Shown: positions 26,075 to 35,303 of the stretch, in pieces
Position numbering within the stretch: position 1 is the first letter of the stretch
Layout: the number at the start of each line of letters is the position of its first letter
Assembly (NCBI RefSeq): GCF_012396615.1
Contig: NZ_JAAXPV010000003.1
Location: forward strand, 62,001 to 126,000
Origin: Rothia terrae
Lineage (GTDB): Bacteria; Actinomycetota; Actinomycetes; Actinomycetales; Micrococcaceae
Direction of reading: 5' to 3'
Length of the DNA: 64,000 nt
Made by a program: the position numbers and the translations under genes
Notes under the pieces: generated by a model
Told to the model about the DNA's origin: nothing
Seen by the model: only the letters and a program-made list of their open reading frames with translations
Database searches by the model: none

Positions 26075-26100
26075 CTCCTCTCGCGGTTAAAAGCTAAAGC

Positions 26101-27168
26101 TTACGCATACATCGGGTTATGTCCGGCCTGCACACGTTCGGACGCGCGAACCTCGCCGGGTGCGGTGGCACCGGCATCCGCGTCAAAGGGCGAGCCGCCC
26201 AGCTTTTCGCGTCCGTGCTCGCTCAGCCATCCCGAAAGGTCAGGGCCTACAGGAACAATGCCGGTGGGATTAATGTCCTCGTGAACGATGTAGTAGTGTT
26301 CCTTGATTTGCTGGAAGTCTACGGTGTCACCAAAGCCGGGAGTCTGGAAGAGGTCGCGTGCGTACCCCCACAGATTGGGCATGGATGCGATGGTCTGGCG
26401 TCCGCACTTGAAGTGGCCGTAGTAGACCGCGTCAAAGCGAACCAGGGTGGTAAAGAGGCGAACGTCGGCTTCGGTGATGTGATCGCCCATGAGGTAGCGG
26501 CGGGTGGCCAGGCGTTCTTCAACCCAGTCAAGTGTAGTCCATAGGCGTTCAAACGCCGCATCGTATGCTTCTTGTGAGCCCGCGAAACCGCAGCGGTAAA
26601 CGCCGTTATTAATCTCGGTGTAAACGCGCTTCATGACCTGGTTCATCTCGTCTTCCAGTTCCTCAGGCCAGAGGTTGGGTGCACCCTCACGGTGGAATTC
26701 TTTCCACTCTTTCGAGAAGTCTTCGGTGATTTGCGGGAAGTTGTTGGTAATGACTGCGCCAGATTTGATATCGACAATCGCGGGTACGGTGATGCCGCGC
26801 GGATAGTCGGGAAAACGCTTAAAGTAGGCTTCCTGCAGGCGCTCAATGCCGAGCACGGGATCCTTGCCCTCCTCGTCGAGATCGAACGTCCAGGAGCGCG
26901 CGTCGTGGGTGGGGCCGGGGAGCCCAATGGAGATAGCATCTTCAAGACCGAGCAAGCGTCGCACAATCAGGGTGCGGTTTGCCCAGGGGCAGGCGCGTGC
27001 GGCAACTAAGCGGTACTTGCCGGCTTCGACGGGCCAGAACTCGTGGTTGTTATCCGCTGTGTGCGCGGCAGGGTTTGCCACGATGCGGTCTTCGATGTAG
27101 TTGGTGTCGCGGCTGTATTCTTCGCCCGCGTGAACGTAAGAGCCGAGGGTGGAGCGGGGAGTGGTCAT
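26101..27168 (-). CDS. ECM4/YqjG-type (glutathionyl-hydroquinone reductase-like) protein
   Basis: A 355-residue protein of the Omega/Xi-class GST group. The catalytic cysteine lies in ARACPWANRTLIVRRLLG; VPAIVDIKSGAVITNNFPQI and a C-terminal helical domain (YLMGDHITEADVRLFTTLVR) complete the pattern. Characterised relatives reduce glutathionyl-hydroquinones. In mycothiol-using actinobacteria the thiol adduct is probably mycothiol-based (inference). I chose ATG 27168 over the longer frame up to 27243, as MTTPRSTLGSY matches the usual N terminus. An inverted repeat lies just upstream. Confidence 0.88.
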   Translation of the reverse strand: MTTPRSTLGSYVHAGEEYSRDTNYIEDRIVANPAAHTADNNHEFWPVEAGKYRLVAARACPWANRTLIVRRLLGLEDAISIGLPGPTHDARSWTFDLDEEGKDPVLGIERLQEAYFKRFPDYPRGITVPAIVDIKSGAVITNNFPQITEDFSKEWKEFHREGAPNLWPEELEDEMNQVMKRVYTEINNGVYRCGFAGSQEAYDAAFERLWTTLDWVEERLATRRYLMGDHITEADVRLFTTLVRFDAVYYGHFKCGRQTIASMPNLWGYARDLFQTPGFGDTVDFQQIKEHYYIVHEDINPTGIVPVGPDLSGWLSEHGREKLGGSPFDADAGATAPGEVRASERVQAGHNPMYA

Positions 27169-27189
27169 GGTAGTAACTATACTCCAGAG

Positions 27190-27209
27190 ATACTTTCGAA
27201 GTAAAGTAT
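27190..27209 (-). promoter_or_regulatory. Inverted repeat ATACTTT-N6-AAAGTAT, candidate operator
   Basis: It lies 22 bases before the start of the ECM4-type gene, where a repressor could block transcription. Related proteins elsewhere are controlled by quinone- or thiol-sensing regulators; no regulator gene is adjacent here. Confidence 0.45.
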
Positions 27210-27227
27210 TGCTCTTTATTTTATATG

Positions 27228-27287
27228 GTTGAAGGTCGCACAAACATCCGAAAATTACTTGATGTCGAATGTTATGCGACCTTCAAC
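27228..27287 (-). terminator. Terminator of the ABC-2 exporter operon
   Basis: GTTGAAGGTCGCA (27228-27240) pairs with TGCGACCTTCAAC (27275-27287), with a further AACAT/ATGTT inside. It lies 17 bases past the permease stop on the minus strand. Confidence 0.8.
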
Positions 27288-27303
27288 TATCTATAGCGGA
27301 TAA

Positions 27304-28083
27304 CTACCAGATTTCTTCGGTACGTCGTCCGCTACGAATCAGCGCCAGAATACGTGAGGACGCGAGTACCCCCGCAAGTGCCCAGATGCAGCAGATTGCC
27401 AGCTCGGCGAGGGCATGTAGAAGCACCGCGTCGGATAATCCGTTCCCGGCTGCGACCTCACGGAAAACTACTATCCCGTGGGTGAGAGGTAACCACTGCA
27501 CCAGTACGGCCAGCCACGCAGGGTAGGCAGAAACAGGCGCGAGCACCCCGGCCGTGAGCGGTAGTGCAGCTGCCACCACGTTGGAGATCAGGTAAGGGTC
27601 ATTGAGGGCAACCGAAAGTGTCGCACAGGCAAACCCCAATAGCGCACCCGCCAGAATAAAACAGGGGAGTAGTGCAAGTGCTGTTCCCGCTATTTTCGCT
27701 GAAGAATCCGGTGCGAATAACCAGATACCGCCGATCATCACGCACCCCATCAGCGCTGCGTTGAGACAAGGAACAGCCAGCTTCGAAAACCAGAACACAG
27801 GGTTGAAAAAGCGGGTGAGCAATACATCGTGCAACACACCAATATTGCGGTCGTAGGTTACCAAGGCAATACTCTGTGCCATCACCCCGGTTGCAGCAGC
27901 TACTAGCGCACCGCAGTAGGCGGTCATGACTAGCTGAGGCGAGTTCATCGCGGATGCCACAGCTACCAGCATCAGTAACTCTGTCAGAGGTAGCGCCACC
28001 AGCGTGGTGAGAGTGGTGGGCACGTTGATGAAGGTTTGCGTTGCAGCAAGCCGCGCCGCAACTGCGTAGCGTGAGGTACTCAC
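27304..28083 (-). CDS. ABC-2 type exporter permease (second)
   Basis: A 259-residue membrane protein with six hydrophobic segments in the ABC-2 pattern. TGVMAQSIALVTYDRNIGVLHD and the SAYPAWLAVLVQWLPLTHGI stretch are typical of drug/polysaccharide ABC-2 permeases. Its GTG start directly abuts the stop of the preceding permease (TAAGTG), so the two are coupled and probably form a heterodimer with the ATPase at 28842. Substrate unknown; the lack of a signal sequence or extracellular domain fits an efflux pump. Confidence 0.85.
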   Translation of the reverse strand: MSTSRYAVAARLAATQTFINVPTTLTTLVALPLTELLMLVAVASAMNSPQLVMTAYCGALVAAATGVMAQSIALVTYDRNIGVLHDVLLTRFFNPVFWFSKLAVPCLNAALMGCVMIGGIWLFAPDSSAKIAGTALALLPCFILAGALLGFACATLSVALNDPYLISNVVAAALPLTAGVLAPVSAYPAWLAVLVQWLPLTHGIVVFREVAAGNGLSDAVLLHALAELAICCIWALAGVLASSRILALIRSGRRTEEIW

Positions 28084-28842
28084 TTACATCACCTCCAATG
28101 ACGCGTCGCGATGTGCCTTGATCAGGGCGCGTTTGAGCAGAACGGTGCTGAGTGCAAACCACGCTAAGCTCACCGCTACCGAGACAGCAATGGCGCCCCA
28201 GAAGCTAGATTCCGTCGTACTTGTTGACCCCGCGTCCAACACGGCACGCACTGCGCTGGACGTCGGTAGCAGATAGCTCACCGGCACTGCCCAGTGCTCA
28301 ATGGAGGCTGGAATACCGAAAATGCCACTGACCAGAATCAAGGGAGCAACTAGCAACCCCTCGTACGTCATGGCGTAGGGCGTCAGCACAAACAAAGCCG
28401 CCACTGCACACGAAATACTCAAACATGCGAGCCAGAAAACGAATACCGCGGGCACCAGCTGCCAGCTAACCTGCGGGTGTAACCGCAGAATCCACGCGAG
28501 TAGACCGGCAAGCGGAAAAGCAAACAGACCAAAAGCTGACGCCGAACCTACGAGCGGAAGCAGGGTAGAACCGGCACGCGTTGGAGTAAATACCAAGTGC
28601 ACCAGTGTGCCCTGAAACCGTTGAAAACCAATGAGGCCCGCGGCAACCGTGCAGACCGTCCACGTACCCACTAGTCCAGCGCGCAACCAGGCGCTACTGG
28701 CCGATGAGGGGGAGTGCGATGCAAACGACGCCACATACTGCATCAGTAAAATCGTCACCGTCGATGTAATCATCAACTGTACAAAATAACTATTGCCCGC
28801 GAATAAGCGTGTGTGAAAGGCGAGCATACGAAGAACCCTCAC
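28084..28842 (-). CDS. ABC-2 type exporter permease (first)
   Basis: A 252-residue membrane protein with about six membrane helices, including LMITSTVTILLMQYVASFA and LVAPLILVSGIFGIPASIE. QRFQGTLVHLVFTPTRAGSTLL is similar in place to the matching loop in the second permease, so the two are distant paralogues. Its GTG start overlaps the ATPase stop (TAGTG). It should form the membrane part of the exporter with the next gene. Confidence 0.83.
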   Translation of the reverse strand: MRVLRMLAFHTRLFAGNSYFVQLMITSTVTILLMQYVASFASHSPSSASSAWLRAGLVGTWTVCTVAAGLIGFQRFQGTLVHLVFTPTRAGSTLLPLVGSASAFGLFAFPLAGLLAWILRLHPQVSWQLVPAVFVFWLACLSISCAVAALFVLTPYAMTYEGLLVAPLILVSGIFGIPASIEHWAVPVSYLLPTSSAVRAVLDAGSTSTTESSFWGAIAVSVAVSLAWFALSTVLLKRALIKAHRDASLEVM

Positions 28843-29627
28843 TACTTGCCCTCCTGCTCGGTTTCAACGCCCAGAAGCGCAAAGTAGGCGTCCTCTAAGG
28901 TGGCATGGTCGGCAAGTGAGCTGTGCGCCCGTAGATCCTGTAGCGTTCCGTGGAAAGCTGTCTTGCCCTCATTGATAATCAAAAGGTCATCGGCAAGTGC
29001 CTGAGCTTCTGCCAGATAGTGCGTGGTGAGTAGGATGCCCGTGCCAAGCTGCGCTAGCGACTTCACGAGTTTGCGCACCTCAAGAGCCAGTTCTGGATCA
29101 AGCCCGTTGGTCGGCTCGTCCAGAAAAAGCAGGGCGGGGTCGTTGAGTAGTCCGCGCGCGATGTGCAGTCGCTGCTTCATACCGCGCGAAAAATCTTGAA
29201 CCTTAGAATCGGCGCGTTCGGTGAGAGCCACGGCCTCTAGCGCATCTTCAACACGTTCCTTGCGGAACTTACGGGGGACGCCCAAGACATCTGCGAAGAA
29301 GAGTAGGTTATCCCGAGCTGTGGCACGCGAGTAGAAACCTCGATCGCCACCGAGGACCAGTCCAATGTGCTGACGTGCCGCGCGGGGCTGCGCAACCGCG
29401 TCCACACCGGCTACCTGTATATCGCCGGACGTCGGCGCTAACAGAGTGGAGCACATGTTAATAGTGGTGGTTTTACCGGCACCATTTGGCCCGAGAAAGC
29501 AGAGAATCTGCCCAGCGTTGATCTCAAAAGAGACGTGATTGACCGCGCGAAAATTCTTCGGGCCCAGATCGCGCACCAGATTGTGCGCGCTAAAAATAGG
29601 TTGGAAAGCCAACGTTATGCCTTTCAA
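28842..29627 (-). CDS. ABC-2 type exporter ATP-binding protein
   Basis: A 261-residue ABC ATPase with Walker A LGPNGAGKTTTINM, signature FSRGMKQRLHIARGLL, Walker B LLFLDEPTNGLDPE and the switch His in LLTTHYLAEAQAL. The FSRGMKQR signature and the 'Y' type exporter spacing fit drug or peptide exporters (NatA/DrrA/CcmA-like). It heads a three-gene overlapping operon. A 15-codon reading frame with its own ribosome site and a following hairpin lies 110 bases upstream. Confidence 0.93.
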   Translation of the reverse strand: MKGITLAFQPIFSAHNLVRDLGPKNFRAVNHVSFEINAGQILCFLGPNGAGKTTTINMCSTLLAPTSGDIQVAGVDAVAQPRAARQHIGLVLGGDRGFYSRATARDNLLFFADVLGVPRKFRKERVEDALEAVALTERADSKVQDFSRGMKQRLHIARGLLNDPALLFLDEPTNGLDPELALEVRKLVKSLAQLGTGILLTTHYLAEAQALADDLLIINEGKTAFHGTLQDLRAHSSLADHATLEDAYFALLGVETEQEGK

Positions 29628-29736
29628 GCATGAGAAATTCAGAGGATGCGTGATGAAAGGGGAGCCGAAGGCACAACAAATAAACCCTACGAGTCCGGTA
29701 TTTACGGACAGGAGGTATCAACTGTCTTAAGACGGG

Positions 29737-29784
29737 TTAGGCGGTTACCTTCAGCATCTCGTGCGCGCGAACAGTTGTTGACAT
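29737..29784 (-). CDS. Possible 15-residue leader peptide upstream of the ABC exporter
   Basis: An ATG with AAGGA 6 bases upstream opens a 15-codon frame, MSTTVRAHEMLKVTA, ending in TAA. Upstream, TATGAT (about 29818-29823 on the minus strand) could be a -10 box. Downstream, before the ATPase start, a small hairpin (GTCCG...CGGAC, about 29692-29708) precedes a T-rich stretch. This arrangement fits a translated leader controlling the exporter, but such short frames also arise by chance. Confidence 0.4.
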   Translation of the reverse strand: MSTTVRAHEMLKVTA

Positions 29785-29838
29785 GTGGCATTCCTTAGAA
29801 AAACAAAGATGTTATCTGAATCATACTCTTAAATGCCG

Positions 29839-29893
29839 AGAGGGGTCACTTATCGTTCAAAAAAGCGTAATTTTTGAACGTGAAGTGACCCCT
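29839..29893 (-). terminator. Long hairpin terminator of the oligopeptide ABC operon
   Basis: GAGGGGTCACTT (29839-29850) pairs with AAGTGACCCCTC (29882-29893), with an inner CGTTCAAAAA/TTTTTGAACG. The outer ends (CCGAGAGGGG...CCCCTCGCGG) resemble the ends of the family B elements. Confidence 0.82.
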
Positions 29894-29909
29894 CGCGGGA
29901 GAAAAGGGC

Positions 29910-31682
29910 TTAGGAAACCACGTGACCGGTTTCGTCCAGCAACTTGGCGCGTAGCTCGCGTCGTTCTGCCTGAGCCTTGGGATCGGGCAGCGGAACCGCA
30001 GCCAGCAAACGCTGGGTGTATGCCTGCTTGGGGTGGCGCAGAATCTGTTCACGCGTACCCTGCTCGACAATTTCACCGCGGCGCATCACGGCGATGCGGT
30101 CTGCCAGGGCATCGATAACCGCCAAGTCGTGAGTCACGAAGAGGCAGGCGAAGCCCATTTCTTCCTGAAGTTCCTGGAAGAGCTCGAGCACGCGAGCCTG
30201 AACGGAGACGTCCAACGCTGAGGTGGGCTCATCGGCAATCAGTAGCTTGGGCTTGAGCGAGAGCGCACGTGCAATACCCACGCGCTGCTTCTGACCACCG
30301 GAAAGCTCGTGCGGATAGCGGTTGCGGTAAGAGCGGGGCAGCTCAACACGGTCCAACAGGCCCTCGATGCGACGCTGCAGCTCAGCACCCTTAGCCTCAC
30401 CCGCGAGGAACATAGGCTCACCAATGGACTCACCGATAGGCAGACGCGGGTTCAGCGAGGACGACGGGTCCTGGAACACCATACCGACGTCCTTGCGGAC
30501 AGCCGCCAGGGTCTTGCGGTTGGGCTTGCGCATGTCGTAACCGCACACGTTCAACTCGCCTTCGGCAACATCCAAGAAGCCAACGGTCGCGCGACCAATG
30601 GTTGACTTACCGGAGCCGGATTCGCCCACCAGACCGAGCACCTCGCCGGCGCGGATTTCAAGGTTTGCGCCGGTGACCGCGCGGAAGGGGCCAACGCGTC
30701 CCTGCTTGGGGTATTCCAGCGCCACGTCCTTCAGCGAGAGAATAACGTCGCCGTCAAACTCGCGCGGGGGCATGACCTGGTTGATAATAGCTGTCGGAGG
30801 ACGCTGGCCCTCGGCTGCATCGTCGATAGCCGCGTTGACGTCGATCTCGCCGCCACCCAGATTGAGCACTGAACCGAGCAGCGCCTTGGTGTAGTCATGC
30901 TGCGGGTTGTTGAAGATATGCTCAGCGTCGCCGGTTTCAACAATTTCACCGCGGCGCATCACAGCAACGCGGTCTGCGAGGTCAGCAACAACACCCATGT
31001 CGTGGGTGATGAGAATAATTGCTGAGTTGAGCTTCTTCTGCAGGTTACGCATGAGTTCAAGGATTTCAGCCTGAACGGTCACGTCGAGCGCGGTGGTGGG
31101 CTCATCAGCAATCAGCAGCTTGGGGTCGGTTGAGAGCGACTGCGCAATCATGGCGCGCTGGCGCTGACCACCTGACATCTGGTGCGGGTATGAGTTGAAT
31201 GCCTTGATGGGATCCGGCATTTCAACCAGTTCCAGCATCTTGATGGCTTCTTCTTTACCCTGCGCAGGCGAGATGTCCTTGTGCAGACGCAGGGTCTCCA
31301 CAATCTGATCGCCCACAGTCATTACCGGGTTCATCGCGGTCATGGGTTCCTGGAAGATGACTGCAATGTCATCGCCACGAACGCCAAGAAGCGCTGAGTT
31401 GCTCAAGCCAATGAGCTCGCGTCCGTTGAGCTTAACGGAGCCTGAGACGCGGGCGTTCTTGGGCAGAAGGCCGATCATACCCATGGATGAAACCGACTTA
31501 CCTGAGCCAGATTCACCCACGATTGCCAGAACTTCACCGGCGTGGACGGTGTAGTTCAGGTTGGTTGCTGCCGGAACCCATTTACGGTCGACGCCAAAGT
31601 CGACGCTGAGGTTGCGTACTTCGAGGACGGGCTGTGCTGCTTCTGCACGGTCTGCTCGTACGCTAGCTGTTTGAGTAGTCAC
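29910..31682 (-). CDS. Dipeptide/oligopeptide ABC transporter ATPase, two fused domains
   Basis: A 590-residue protein with two ABC domains in tandem, corresponding to DppD and DppF. Domain 1 has GESGSGKSVSSMG, MSGGQRQRAMIAQSL and LIADEPTTALDVT; domain 2 has GESGSGKSTIGRA, LSGGQKQRVGIARAL and LIADEPTSALDVS. Each ends with the oligopeptide-transporter C-terminal extension (for example HPKQAYTQRLLAAVPLPDP). It powers uptake with the permeases at 32479 and 33639 and the binding protein at 35304, but is split from them by an opposite-strand gene. Whether one transcript covers all four is uncertain. Confidence 0.95.
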   Translation of the reverse strand: MTTQTASVRADRAEAAQPVLEVRNLSVDFGVDRKWVPAATNLNYTVHAGEVLAIVGESGSGKSVSSMGMIGLLPKNARVSGSVKLNGRELIGLSNSALLGVRGDDIAVIFQEPMTAMNPVMTVGDQIVETLRLHKDISPAQGKEEAIKMLELVEMPDPIKAFNSYPHQMSGGQRQRAMIAQSLSTDPKLLIADEPTTALDVTVQAEILELMRNLQKKLNSAIILITHDMGVVADLADRVAVMRRGEIVETGDAEHIFNNPQHDYTKALLGSVLNLGGGEIDVNAAIDDAAEGQRPPTAIINQVMPPREFDGDVILSLKDVALEYPKQGRVGPFRAVTGANLEIRAGEVLGLVGESGSGKSTIGRATVGFLDVAEGELNVCGYDMRKPNRKTLAAVRKDVGMVFQDPSSSLNPRLPIGESIGEPMFLAGEAKGAELQRRIEGLLDRVELPRSYRNRYPHELSGGQKQRVGIARALSLKPKLLIADEPTSALDVSVQARVLELFQELQEEMGFACLFVTHDLAVIDALADRIAVMRRGEIVEQGTREQILRHPKQAYTQRLLAAVPLPDPKAQAERRELRAKLLDETGHVVS

Positions 31683-31776
31683 TTGGGTATCCCCACTCTT
31701 ATTTGTGTATCAATTCTTGGGAGCGTTGCTCGTATGTTGGTTGTTTGCGCTTGAATCTTTGAGAGAATTTAGAACT

Positions 31777-32397
31777 ATGAAATCCCAGTATCTTCAGAAC
31801 CCGCCGGTGCGTTTTCGCCCTAAGACCGCTGTCTTCTACACCGTTGTTGCTGTTGTTATTGCTGTCGTTTTGGTTGCGGCAACTTTGTACGTTTACGGTG
31901 TGTATGGGATGGTTGCTAAGTGCTGGCCGTGGTTCTTTTTAGCCTACGGAGTGTGGTATCTGCTGGGCTATCCTTCGTTTGAGGTTGACCGCGATGAACT
32001 CTGCATCAAGAACCCTTTTGTTTCTCACCGCGTGGGTTACCCCAACCTGATTGATATCTCGACCAAATTCAACTTGACCTTGGTGACCGCTCGTAAGAAG
32101 TATCAAGCATTTGCTGTGCCTTCTACCGGTATGCGTGCTGGGTTACATACTCGCGAGGAAGAAATTACCAATCTGCCATCTATCACTTACGGCGGTCATG
32201 GCTCGGTTCGTACTTCTGATCTCCCCACGGGATTCTCCGGTAGTGCTGCCATGGTGGCTCGCGGCTACTGGCAAGAAATCGTTGAGGATGAAGCTCTGAG
32301 CACCTTCCCCGGGATTGAAGAATCAACCTTCGATGTCAAAGGCGGCGTCATCTTTGCGCTTTTAGCATTTGCCGCTGCGGTGAGTGTATTTCTCTAG
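31777..32397 (+). CDS. Membrane protein with a bacterial PH-like domain
   Basis: A 206-residue protein with two N-terminal membrane helices (TVVAVVIAVVLVAATLYVYG and WPWFFLAYGVWYLLG) and then a soluble part, PSFEVDRDELCIKNPFVSHRVGYPNLIDISTKF, that has the strand pattern of a bacterial PH (bPH) domain. A hydrophobic helix lies at the C terminus. Its function is unknown. I chose ATG 31777 because the frame then starts shortly before the first helix; the frame is open to 31705. It is inserted on the opposite strand inside the oligopeptide transporter cluster. Confidence 0.6.
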   Translation: MKSQYLQNPPVRFRPKTAVFYTVVAVVIAVVLVAATLYVYGVYGMVAKCWPWFFLAYGVWYLLGYPSFEVDRDELCIKNPFVSHRVGYPNLIDISTKFNLTLVTARKKYQAFAVPSTGMRAGLHTREEEITNLPSITYGGHGSVRTSDLPTGFSGSAAMVARGYWQEIVEDEALSTFPGIEESTFDVKGGVIFALLAFAAAVSVFL

Positions 32398-32425
32398 TTC
32401 GTTATCTCTATAAAGTTTTCAAGAG

Positions 32426-32471
32426 GCGGTGGACGCTTGCTCCTGTGTGTAGCGGGGCGGGCGTCCACCGC
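32426..32471. terminator. Two-way terminator between converging genes
   Basis: GCGGTGGACGC (32426-32436) pairs with GCGTCCACCGC (32461-32471) with a 24-base loop. The arms contain GGACGC and GCGTCC as an inverted pair. It serves the PH-domain gene and the minus-strand permease gene. Confidence 0.8.
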
Positions 32472-32478
32472 TTGTTCT

Positions 32479-33639
32479 TTAGCGCTTGGTAACGGTGATA
32501 TCAGACCAGGGAACCTGGCCGTCTTCGCCGTCTTCAACGACCTTGCCGCGGTTGACGGTTGCCTCACCGGGGGCTGCTACTGCAAGACCTTCGATGCCCA
32601 GACCGTTTTCAGCTGAGTGAGCGGTGCGCTCCTTAGCCTTACGCGGGTTGAACTTCTTCTGGCGGGGGTCGAATGCGTCGCGCAGACCGTCACCGACGAA
32701 GTTCACGCACAGTGAGAGCACGAGGATGAACAGGCCCGGGAACCAGAAGAGCCAGGGGCGGGTTGAGAACGCGGTCTGGTTAGCTGAGATCAAAGAACCC
32801 AGTGACCAGTCGGGAGCCTTCACACCGAAGCCGAGGTAGCTCAGCGCAGTCTCGGTCAGAATTGCTGATGACATCATGAGCGAGACGTTCACGGTCACAA
32901 CGCCGATAGCGTTAGGCAGAATGTGCTTGAAAATGATGCGCATATCTGACGCGCCAGCCAGGCGGGCAGCGTCCACGAACTCACGTTCACGCAGGGTCAA
33001 GAACTCTGCACGAACCAGACGAGCCAGTGAGCTCCAGAAGAGCAAACCAACAACCACACCGAGAGCAATGATGCTCCAGGTGCCGTGGAAGTAGTTACCG
33101 GCGATCTTACCGAGCACAGCGGTGAGCAGCATCAGAGGAATAATGATGATGATGTCGGTAAAGCGCATGATGATGGTCTCTACCCAGCCGCGGAAGTAAC
33201 CCGCCAGACCACCGAAGAGAACACCGAGGAAGCCTGCGATGCCGCTGATGAGGATAACCACTAAGAAGGTGTTTTGCACACCGCGCATGGTCATTGCAAA
33301 GAGGTCGCGACCGGTTGCGTCCTGACCGAACCAGTGTTCACCGGAAGGCGCGCCGCCGTTGACCATTTGCTGCATTTCGGTGTGGTCGTACTTCCACCAG
33401 CCGGGAATGGGGCCAACGCCCATAGCGGTCATTGCCAGCAAGAAGATGAAGACAATAATTGCCAGCGAGATAATTGCACCGGTGTTCTGCACAAAGCGCT
33501 TACGAACAATCTGGCCCTGAGTTTTACCCGCTGATTCCTGGTTACGGTTATCAACGTTGGTTTCGACGGAGCGCAGAGCGGTGGTTTCTGTGGTGGGCGC
33601 TTTGGTGCTACCCGAGGTCTTGTTTTCGTTGGTGCTCAT
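32479..33639 (-). CDS. Oligopeptide ABC transporter permease, DppC/OppC type
   Basis: A 386-residue membrane permease. After a disordered N-terminal extension of about 60 residues come six helices, and the DppC hallmark EREFVDAARLAGASDMRIIFKHILPN (EAA-type loop) is clear. GEHWFGQDATGRDLF near the N terminus is the usual DppC loop. The C terminus carries a 70-residue hydrophilic tail. It overlaps the upstream permease gene by one base (TAATG). Confidence 0.94.
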   Translation of the reverse strand: MSTNENKTSGSTKAPTTETTALRSVETNVDNRNQESAGKTQGQIVRKRFVQNTGAIISLAIIVFIFLLAMTAMGVGPIPGWWKYDHTEMQQMVNGGAPSGEHWFGQDATGRDLFAMTMRGVQNTFLVVILISGIAGFLGVLFGGLAGYFRGWVETIIMRFTDIIIIIPLMLLTAVLGKIAGNYFHGTWSIIALGVVVGLLFWSSLARLVRAEFLTLREREFVDAARLAGASDMRIIFKHILPNAIGVVTVNVSLMMSSAILTETALSYLGFGVKAPDWSLGSLISANQTAFSTRPWLFWFPGLFILVLSLCVNFVGDGLRDAFDPRQKKFNPRKAKERTAHSAENGLGIEGLAVAAPGEATVNRGKVVEDGEDGQVPWSDITVTKR

Positions 33640-35171
33640 TATGCTTTCACCCTAACGCGCGGATCAAGGACGGAGTAGAGCAGGTCTGCAATGAGGTTGA
33701 AGACCAGCGCCATAATACCGGTGACGAGGAAGACGCCCATCACGGGGTTGGGGTCTGTGTGCGCTAGTGAGTCCAGGAAGAGTGAACCCATGCCCTTGAA
33801 GGAGAAGATACGTTCGGTAATTGCTGCACCACCGATGATTGCGCCGAAGTCCATCGCGATGATGGTTGCCAGCGGAATCAAAGCGTTGCGGAAGGCGTGC
33901 TTCATGACGACTGCGCGTTCTGAAACACCCTTTGCGCGTGCGGTGCGAATGTAGTCCTGGTTCATGATTTCGAGCATGGACGCGCGTGAGTAGCGTGAGT
34001 AGCTAGCCAGCGAAATCAAGGTCAGAGCAATGGTGGGCAGAAGGATGTGGGTGAAGGTGTCCAAACCGCTGATCCAGAAGTCCCCGTTGAGGTTAGGGGT
34101 GGATGCGTTTGCGGTCGGGATCGGACGGCCCTTAATACGGGGGTTGGTGATGTAGTCACCCCATGACTGCATGAAGCGGTCTGCGAAGATCAGCAGTGCC
34201 ATGACGAAGCCGGTGAGTGCACCAACGCGTGCGCCCTGACCCTTGTCGTAGCCGCCTGCGAGCAGACCTGCAATGATACCGAGAACGATGAAGACAACGG
34301 AGATGATGACGATCATCAAGAAGGTTGCCTGGTCGAGAAGGTTCTGAATGGGGAAGTAGACGATCAAACCAACTACTACCATTGCCAAACCTGCAATGAG
34401 TGCGCGGCGGTTACGAAGACCGGACACCAAAATGGTGAAGACAACCGCTGCAAGAACGCCGAGAACCAGCATGAAGGGAATACCCAAGAAGGGGTTGAGC
34501 AGCCACTCGGTAGCTGAGACGAAGATAATCAGACCTGCGGTGAGCACAAAACCGAAAACAGCTAGCAGGATGCGGGTCTTCTGCTTGCCGTAGGAGGCTG
34601 CGTACCAGAAAAGGCCAGCCACCAGTGAAATCAACAGCGTTGTTGGGATGGTGACCTGCGGGTTCTTCAAGAAGTCGTTGAAGCCGATTGCCAAGAATTC
34701 CTTGAGTAGGACCGCAATCCAGAAGGAAGGCAGTGAGAAGAAGAGGAAGCTTGCAAAGGTTACGGTGTAGTCCAAGCCTGAGTACTGGCGAAGAGCTGAG
34801 ATGATACCGAGGCTCACACCAATCAGAATCGACAGAATGGTTGCCGCAACTACCAGAATCAGGGTCTGGTAGATAGCGTTTGACAGCAACTGGGTGACGG
34901 GAGTGCCTGCAAGGTTTGAGCCAAAGTCGCACTTGCCCGTGAAGCATCCCAGCACGCCGCCGAGCCATATAAAGTAGCGCAGGGGAGCGGGGGTATCAAG
35001 ATTCAGAGCATCAATGCGCTGCTGGATTAAGGCTTCTTTATTTGCACTTTGTAGGGTGCGGAGTTCCGCGAGGGGGTCGCCCGACGCGGCTGTCAGAAGG
35101 TAGATCAAAAATGATGCACCAAAGAGGATGAACACTGCCGTGAGCAGTCTCCTCGCTACGTACATGAACAT
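33639..35171 (-). CDS. Oligopeptide ABC transporter permease, DppB/OppB type (enlarged)
   Basis: A 510-residue permease, notably longer than the usual 310-330 residues. The N terminus (YVARRLLTAVFILFGASFLIYLL) and the C-terminal EAA loop (YIRTARAKGVSERAVVMKHAFRNALIPL) are standard. The extra length is a block of about 170 residues between helices 3 and 4, holding several added hydrophobic segments (roughly 170-340). Similar enlarged DppB proteins occur in actinobacteria as far as I recall. It pairs with the permease at 32479. Confidence 0.92.
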   Translation of the reverse strand: MFMYVARRLLTAVFILFGASFLIYLLTAASGDPLAELRTLQSANKEALIQQRIDALNLDTPAPLRYFIWLGGVLGCFTGKCDFGSNLAGTPVTQLLSNAIYQTLILVVAATILSILIGVSLGIISALRQYSGLDYTVTFASFLFFSLPSFWIAVLLKEFLAIGFNDFLKNPQVTIPTTLLISLVAGLFWYAASYGKQKTRILLAVFGFVLTAGLIIFVSATEWLLNPFLGIPFMLVLGVLAAVVFTILVSGLRNRRALIAGLAMVVVGLIVYFPIQNLLDQATFLMIVIISVVFIVLGIIAGLLAGGYDKGQGARVGALTGFVMALLIFADRFMQSWGDYITNPRIKGRPIPTANASTPNLNGDFWISGLDTFTHILLPTIALTLISLASYSRYSRASMLEIMNQDYIRTARAKGVSERAVVMKHAFRNALIPLATIIAMDFGAIIGGAAITERIFSFKGMGSLFLDSLAHTDPNPVMGVFLVTGIMALVFNLIADLLYSVLDPRVRVKA

Positions 35172-35303
35172 GGTGGAATCCGTAAGGGTTGTAATTGAGG
35201 TTCTATGGTTATAGGTCTACACAACCAAAGCGCGGATGCAATTGCACCCGCGCTATGGCGTTTTCTCAAGTGGTGAGCATAAAGACTGGGTGCCCTATCG
35301 CGA

